Below, one piece after another: positions 58,671 to 64,000 of a stretch of 64,000 bases of DNA (positions within the stretch are counted from its first letter, which is position 1; every line of letters begins with the position of its first letter). Below the pieces are notes generated by a model. That model saw nothing but the letters and a program-made list of their open reading frames with translations. It searched no databases and was not told the origin of the DNA. A program made the position numbers and the translations under genes. Source of the stretch: Schistocephalus solidus (lineage: Eukaryota > Platyhelminthes > Cestoda > Diphyllobothriidea > Diphyllobothriidae); NCBI GenBank assembly GCA_017591395.1, contig WEDG01002067.1, positions 124,001 through 188,000 on the forward strand, read 5' to 3'.

Positions 58671-58705
58671 GTTACCATTTATTTATTTTTTTATTAGATA
58701 TTTAG

Positions 58706-59168
58706 TTATAAAATAAATAACATAATTAGTTTGCTGCGTTGATTGATTAACCTTCTGACCTGTCGGTTTCTTCCAGTAGAAACGTTAGACCATCGTGTTT
58801 TTCGAAGGTACTGGAGATCGGACCGTGCCCGGTCATTGACCCGCTGATGCCATTTGGACGCCGTTGCAACTGAGTAGTGTTCTTTAAAAAACTGAGTCAA
58901 TTGCGAGGTTAATCGGTACTGTGGAAAGCATGCATCGCCGCCGAAAGCCTGGATAAATATCGGAAGAGTTTTAGAGACCACGAACACAGCAGCGTGAGAG
59001 AAGACTTTAATTGCACTTTGCAGTGATGTTGTGCCCAAGCCGACCGCGGTCAACAATCTGGTTAATGGACAGGCATCCGCCGAGGCGATCTGCGAGCGCC
59101 TGCAGGTGCACTCTGGCGGATTTGGGGAGCGCACCCACTTCGTATGTCGGAGGCTCTTTGGACGACAT
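58706..59168 (-). pseudogene. Unrecognised frameshifted coding-like relic between two inverted TIR elements
   Basis: A short minus-strand ORF 59168-59007 (53 codons, starting MSSKEPPTYEVGALPKSARV and including HLQALADRLGGCLSINQIVD) reads well. About where it ends, the frame 58706-59134 takes over, continuing through SAIKVFSHAAVFVVSKTLPI, FKEHYSVATASKWHQRVNDR and RSDLQYLRKTRW. A single shift near 59030 would join them, so I read this as one decayed coding segment of about 140 residues. No domain is recognised. It lies exactly between TIR elements M3 and M4, which are in mirror orientation. Confidence 0.35.
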
Positions 59169-59322
59169 TAATGGTAGCATCACGTGCTGTGGAGCCCTGG
59201 CATCCGGCGGTTATTTTGCAAAATTCGTTCGAGCGTGAATGAGCACGAATTCACGCATATTGGGTCGGTAGGTGACGGATATATGTACTCCGCCTGAACT
59301 CTCTTCATACAACGTGCCGTCT

Positions 59323-59709
59323 AATGCCTTGCATGGCCGCCTAAACAGGACACGGGAAAAGAAACCGCCCACAATACGTGTGGCTTTGCGCTGAATTGTA
59401 AGGAAAATATGTTTAGGATTAAGCTGATAGTTACCGTTAAGTTTCAGGGTTAGGTTGAAGTTTGACGTTAAGGTCAAGTTTGGAGTTAGGAGCAGGATTA
59501 GGCTAAGGGTCACAGTTATTATCCTTTTAACTGTATGGTTTAGGTTTAATATTACGATGGCAGTTAAGTTTTATTTTAGGGTTGGTGCTAGCCTTAACAC
59601 ACGGGTATATTTACCCTCCCTGAAATTTACGCAGGGTCACCTATTTTAAGCGGGCGGGGTGGTTCCTATTCCCGTGTCCTGTTTAGGCGGCCATACAAAG
59701 TATCCTTGC
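59323..59709 (+). repeat. TIR element with TTAGGG-like core, copy M4 (best preserved)
   Basis: The left ATGGCCGCCTAAACAGGACA (from 59333) continuing CGGGAA and the right TTCCCG then TGTCCTGTTTAGGCGGCCAT (to 59694) form a perfect 26-bp inverted repeat, extending imperfectly outward to about 59323 and 59709. Subterminal sequence is also inverted. The core 59410-59580 is an irregular series of GGGTTAGG, GTTAAGG and TTAGGC units. No coding capacity, so non-autonomous. Confidence 0.8.
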
Positions 59710-61639
59710 CCAGTAAAACAAGCCTGTGGCGCAAATAATTTTTTTTACTTTCTATGTATTTGGGAACACCATATTTTTTTCACTAAAAGTTCCCTATTAC
59801 TATCAATCCAGTATTGTAGGTGACCTTGCGGCACAGTTCAGGGAGAAGTACACCGATCCATTTCCGATCGTTGGATCTCGCAGAGCCCGTAGCGTATTGA
59901 ATGAGGAGCTGTCTTGCTCACACCAGAGCGCTGGCGTTCGAGACCGGCCTTGATATGTTTTTTTGATGACGCCTCCAATCTGGTCAAACTAAGAATTCTT
60001 AAGAGCAATATCAGGAGAAACAGTCTTGAGTGTGACTAAGCAACCCAGAACACACAACCTGACATGTGAATGCAGGTGAGCCTGCTAGCACAAACTTGCG
60101 TCGGTGATTTGAGGCAGTAAGACGATAAGAACTTGAACACTGGTTTGAAGATGGATGACGGGAAACCATAGACACATTATGACAGAGAGAGAGTAACCTT
60201 ATAAAGTGAAATCGAAACGTCTAGGTTGACCAAATTTTGCATTTGTGTATATTCTGTCTAATTATTTACCCCCTTTGGTGTTTTTATTGCAGAGACTGTT
60301 TTGTTCGAGATGGCAGCAGTTTTTCCAATTGTATTGGCTTAAAACAAAATTAAACGTATAACTTATCAAAATATAAGTAGTCTATGTTAATTTTTGTTAT
60401 AATAAATGACAAGCACTAATTACAATGTCAACTGGAAGCGAGTTTTAGAATTTCGGGTTGGTTGAGTAAAGAAGAATGCTTGTCGAGCACCAGAACCATC
60501 TGTTTATTTGTATTAGCTTTCGGAATCGTGTGAGAGTCCATCATATGAAGAATAACGCAACAACAAAGTAGCTGGCTGTTACAGCGGGTGTTGGCCAATC
60601 CACGATCAGTGACGCAGACTGTAAGGGGGTGGGGGATGGCTGTGCAGGGTCCTGTATGCCGGCACCAAAGCGATACATCGATTAACTGAGATCTCATCAG
60701 AGGTCCATGTTTCAATAAATTATCGGCTTGTCCTTTTGCCAGCGTAGACGATTATCTTGGTGGCTGCAAGGTTAAACTCATGACCACCACCGAAGTTGTG
60801 GACATCCACCTGTGATACTTAATCACCCCGTTACACCCTTCGCACGAGCTCCAAACTCACTACAGCAACCCGGAAGAAAAAGCGCCCAAGATCTGATGCC
60901 TCCATGATATAAAGGCATTTTTGTGCCAATGCCTACACGTTCGCCCCCGGAAAGACCGCATAAGACATACCACCGACGGTATGGCATGCACGGTCATACT
61001 TAAACGAGGTTTTAGAGGCGATCTGGCACGCTTCTGTGGGACTATGTGTTGAAAGTGCTCACCAGGCGCAACAGGAGCATGAAAAGCAAAACCTAGTTAA
61101 TTCGAAAGTAGCAGTCAAGCGTAGTGTATCGTAACTTGCACCTAAACTGTCCTTGCAAGTACACACGTCAGACTGAATGCATGCTCGGATCGTGCATAAA
61201 CTAGCATAAGCTGACGGGGCGGTGGGGTGATGTATTATCACAAGTGGCTGCCCACACCTATGAAACACGCCATGAGGTCAACTTCGCAGCCACGAAGATA
61301 ATAGTCCACGCCGGCAATAAGACAAAACGATTGAACCCTGGGCCTCAGTCAATCGATGTCAGCTCATCCGCACTTTCGACTTCCATAGAAGTTAGAAGGG
61401 TTTCGAAGAAGGGGTTTAACGGACAAGGGATCACTTCGGTGGAAGTCACCATTGTTCGATAATTAATTTACCTTTTATACTTGTTATGTTTGAGTTGTTT
61501 TCATTTCTTACTCGGGACAGCTGATAACAGCTGAACAGTTATCCTTATCATTCATATAAGATAGATTGCTCTTTTGGGCAATAAAGTGTATTTGCCTGAT
61601 GGCTGGCACCTGCAATCAAATGCAGAACCGAATACGACG
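59710..61639. other. Intergenic, no recognised gene
   Basis: GGCGTTCGAGACCGG near 59932 is box-B-like but lacks a matching box A. Frames at 60428-60715 and 61059-61462 have no motif. Confidence 0.35.
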
Positions 61640-61790
61640 GCCCGCTCATCGCTAACGGTTATGTCCACCGTGTGCCTCACCGCAAAGGGGGCGCAGTGAC
61701 GGTGCCTTGAGCGTGAATTTATGTATAGTGATGGCAGACTTGCACAACCTCCTTCCTCACCCTAGGACTTATTAGGTGGCAAAGAACGCA
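61640..61790 (-). repeat. Diverged solo copy of the LINE 3' end
   Basis: The plus strand reads GTCCACCGTGTGCCTCACCG, GTGACGGTGCCTTGAGCGTG, AATTTATGTATAGTGATGGC in the order of 22073-22145 (GTCCACCGTATGCTCCACAC, GACGGTGACTTGCGCGTGAA, AAGTGATAGTAGCC). No LINE coding sequence adjoins it. Confidence 0.7.
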
Positions 61791-61984
61791 CGTTTTGTGT
61801 TCGCTCTCCTTTCCCATATTTGGTTAGTTGTTCCATCTGGCCAAGCTAGCGGTGGACGGCTCTATAGGTCGAAGTAGGTTGACGCAGAGTGATACCTTCG
61901 ATCGTCAACTTTCACTTATATCTCAGTTGGTTGTGCCGTTCCTCTTCCAAGTACGGATTACTGAGTCCCTCCACTGAGTCTCCA

Positions 61985-62151
61985 CTGGTATATCCGATGG
62001 TTAGAGCATTGGACTTCTGATCAACGGGTCCCGGGTTCGAGCCTAGAGAGGGGCACCGCCTGGGATTGGGTATGACTGGCAGATGACAGCTAATGAGCCA
62101 GAAATAACCATTCTAGTTTCCCTTGTCTTTGTTAGCCTTGTTCAGCTGTCT

Positions 62152-62226
<75 letters not shown>

Positions 62227-62540
62227 ATATTAAAAGGCACTATGCGGCTGCTTGCGGTGCTCGAGAATGAACCCCAAAACAAAGCGGGACGATTGAGTTT
62301 CGGTAAAGATCGGTGAGCGTTCGTCCACGAATTTCCATATTCAATCTAAACCGGCAAGACAACGAGCCTGTGGCTCAATGGTTAGAGTGTTTGACTTCTG
62401 ATCAACAGATAGCGGGTTCGAACCTCGGATGGGGCATCACCTGGGGTTGTGTATGACTGGCGGAGGACGGCCAATGCGCCAGAAATGGCCATTCCAAGCT
62501 CCCTTGTCTTCGTTGGCTTGTTCATCTGCCTCTAGCGGAA
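61985..62540 (+). repeat. tRNA-Arg-like SINE cluster 4 (two units in tandem)
   Basis: Unit 1: head 61987-62045 (GATGGTTAGAGCATTGGACT, TCTGATCAAC, box B GGGTTCGAGCC), body 62065-62150, (CTA)24, tail 62235-62345. Unit 2 starts directly with CTGTGGCTCAATGGTTAGAG and GGGTTCGAACC (box B), then body to about 62535. The anticodon arm TTTGACTTCTGATCAA would give anticodon TCT (Arg). The heads are about 380 bases apart. Confidence 0.85.
62152..62225 (+). repeat. (CTA)24 microsatellite inside the SINE
   Basis: Uninterrupted CTA repeats, 24 copies plus CT. Other SINE copies carry only short ACTACTACTAG-like or ATAATAATAG-like strings at the same place. Confidence 0.97.
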
Positions 62541-64000
62541 ACACTTGTTAATCCTGCTACAGTAGGCTGCTGTAGCTGCTGGACCCAGTCTGTGCCGATA
62601 ACATTTAGGCATTATGGGGTACTAGCCGCTCCGCCATCACCTGCGTGTGCCCAGATATCTCAGGTGAAACGGAAGTGCTGGTTCCGCCCTGTAAGTGGGT
62701 GTGCACCACACCCAATACAACTGTTGAACCGCTAACCTCCGACTTTCCGTAGTGATGACTACGGTAGTGTGGGTATCCATCCAAGCTAAAAGTTGAGTCT
62801 GCATGCCAATTCGATGCTTTGAGGTGAATCACGTGCGCAAAAAGAGGGCAACTACCGCCTGTAAACACTCATCAGCACTAAGGAGGGCCTAGCAGCCTTA
62901 AGGAAGTTAGGTCAGGAGTGACTAGTACTAGAGGCTATGGACAAGAAATCACACAAGTCAACTAGCAGTCGAGTTTCGATTTAAATTAACGTACTTTGGC
63001 CAGCTTACTTTACCGACTGTGGTGGTGTTTTAATCGGCATCGGAAAGCGAAGCCGGCGACCCCTTCTCTTCTGTTTCGATTTCATTTATACTGTCTCATT
63101 TGGAAAATACTTACAGAAATCAAGCAGGAAGCTTTGGGTATTTTAAGATGTCATCAGTTTAACTTAGACTCTTGTCAATGAAATACCTTATTAGTTGGAG
63201 TATAAGGCGATCCAGCGTTTGAATTTAGCTTGCTAATAATGCAATTGACCTAGCCTTCAGTCACTGTAACTGATATGGGCGTTTTGCACCCGCAGATGAT
63301 AGTCTAAAGGGGAAACAATTCCAAACGACCCTAAATTTAAAACCCACACCTTGTGTCAACTTGTTTATAGTCAGTAACTTTAAGCCGGTCCGGTGGCTTG
63401 CACTAAGCCCTGCCAAATATTTGTTGTACTCACAACTACTGTTCCCGAAGCGGAATGCTTACACCAGTAGGCTGAAAGGGCCTGAAATTCATAAGCGTGC
63501 ACATTTCTAGTTAATTACATACCTGGCGGTTTCACGATATAACGTACTGGCAGCACAGGTTCTAGCTAAAAGCCCAAACACTTGTTTCGTCGACATTTGG
63601 CCAATGCATACGTACATACACTTAAGACGGATATAAGTAATTCATTTTCCTCTTAGAGCCTCCAAGCAACTTTGATGCATATTGCCATCCGCCAGCTTCT
63701 TCCTTATCATGATATTGATAATTTTTGACCATTATACTCACCGAAAACCTATCTTCAATTTAGCCTCCTAGCATAGATTCGTATCTATTTATCTCAGGCG
63801 CCCGATATCTTTCAATACGACTATAACGAAGGGATTTTTCAAATACATTTATTAAGCATGGGGCAGCATGACGCCACGAAGGAAGTTGGAACGGGAAAGA
63901 AGGCAAACTCAGAAGCTGAACTTCAGCGTTCTCGGATTGCAACGAAGGGCGATTATATTTACGAGGACAGCGAGAACCCAGCTGGTAGAGCACATGGATA
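62541..64000. other. Intergenic right edge, no recognised feature
   Basis: Short frames only (62605-62868 minus, 62996-63181 plus, 63760-63993 minus), none with motifs. The last 20 bases include GAGAACCCAGCTGGTAGAGC, which could be the start of another tRNA-like element running off the window. Confidence 0.35.

Noticed and set aside
62366..62440. Functional tRNA-Arg gene.
   Set aside because: Box A and box B are good, but the acceptor stem and complete cloverleaf are not convincing and the same head recurs in several repeats with linked body and tail, so it is a SINE head.
1..64000. CRISPR arrays, bacterial operons, prophage or rRNA genes.
   Set aside because: No regularly spaced short repeats, ribosome binding sites or rRNA sequence seen; sequence character is that of an animal genome.

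Overview
The window looks like non-coding, repeat-dominated chromosomal DNA from a metazoan, most likely a flatworm and plausibly a diphyllobothriidean tapeworm (Spirometra, Dibothriocephalus or Schistocephalus-like). The grounds are the type of non-LTR retrotransposon it carries (APE endonuclease, reverse transcriptase and C-terminal C2H2 fingers in one frame), TTAGGG-like degenerate repeats, tRNA-derived SINEs, and the absence of bacterial operons or long host ORFs. The species assignment is inference. No host gene is securely identified; a few candidate exons or gene relics are listed at low confidence.

Layout. Positions 209-3945 (+) hold an old, decayed, 5'-truncated LINE with its 3' tail. 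Positions 4530-4898 hold an unrecognised ORF broken by one stop. Positions 5718-11105 (-) hold a near-complete 5.39-kb LINE flanked by a perfect 11-bp target-site duplication. Positions 11795-16587 (-) hold two older truncated LINE pieces fused head-to-tail. Positions 16588-22034 are AT-rich with no clear gene. Positions 22045-35088 (-) hold the most striking object: one LINE insertion, flanked by a single 10-bp duplication, whose internal 3.83-kb segment is present three times in tandem. Positions 35099-64000 are AT-rich DNA containing tRNA-Arg-like SINE clusters, four short TIR elements with TTAGGG-like cores, two dispersed repeat families (three copies each), relics of the LINE tail, two hammerhead-ribozyme-like motifs, a (CTA)24 microsatellite and a few candidate exons.

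The LINE. Pooling the young copies, one frame starts at a Met near 10661/34643 and encodes an APE-type endonuclease, a linker, a reverse transcriptase with a FADD active site, a conserved C-terminal region, and C2H2 fingers with a repeated IGL(V/F/L)GH(L/M)R motif. All four young copies share a TGA in place of the second cysteine of finger 4; the older copies keep the cysteine. The young copies otherwise differ mostly by one base in homopolymer runs, so they are either extremely young or their frameshifts are long-read consensus errors.

Main candidates for new biology: the tandem triplication inside one LINE insertion, with a second independent tandem LINE junction breaking within about ten bases of the same 3' position; and the hammerhead-like folds in dispersed repeats.
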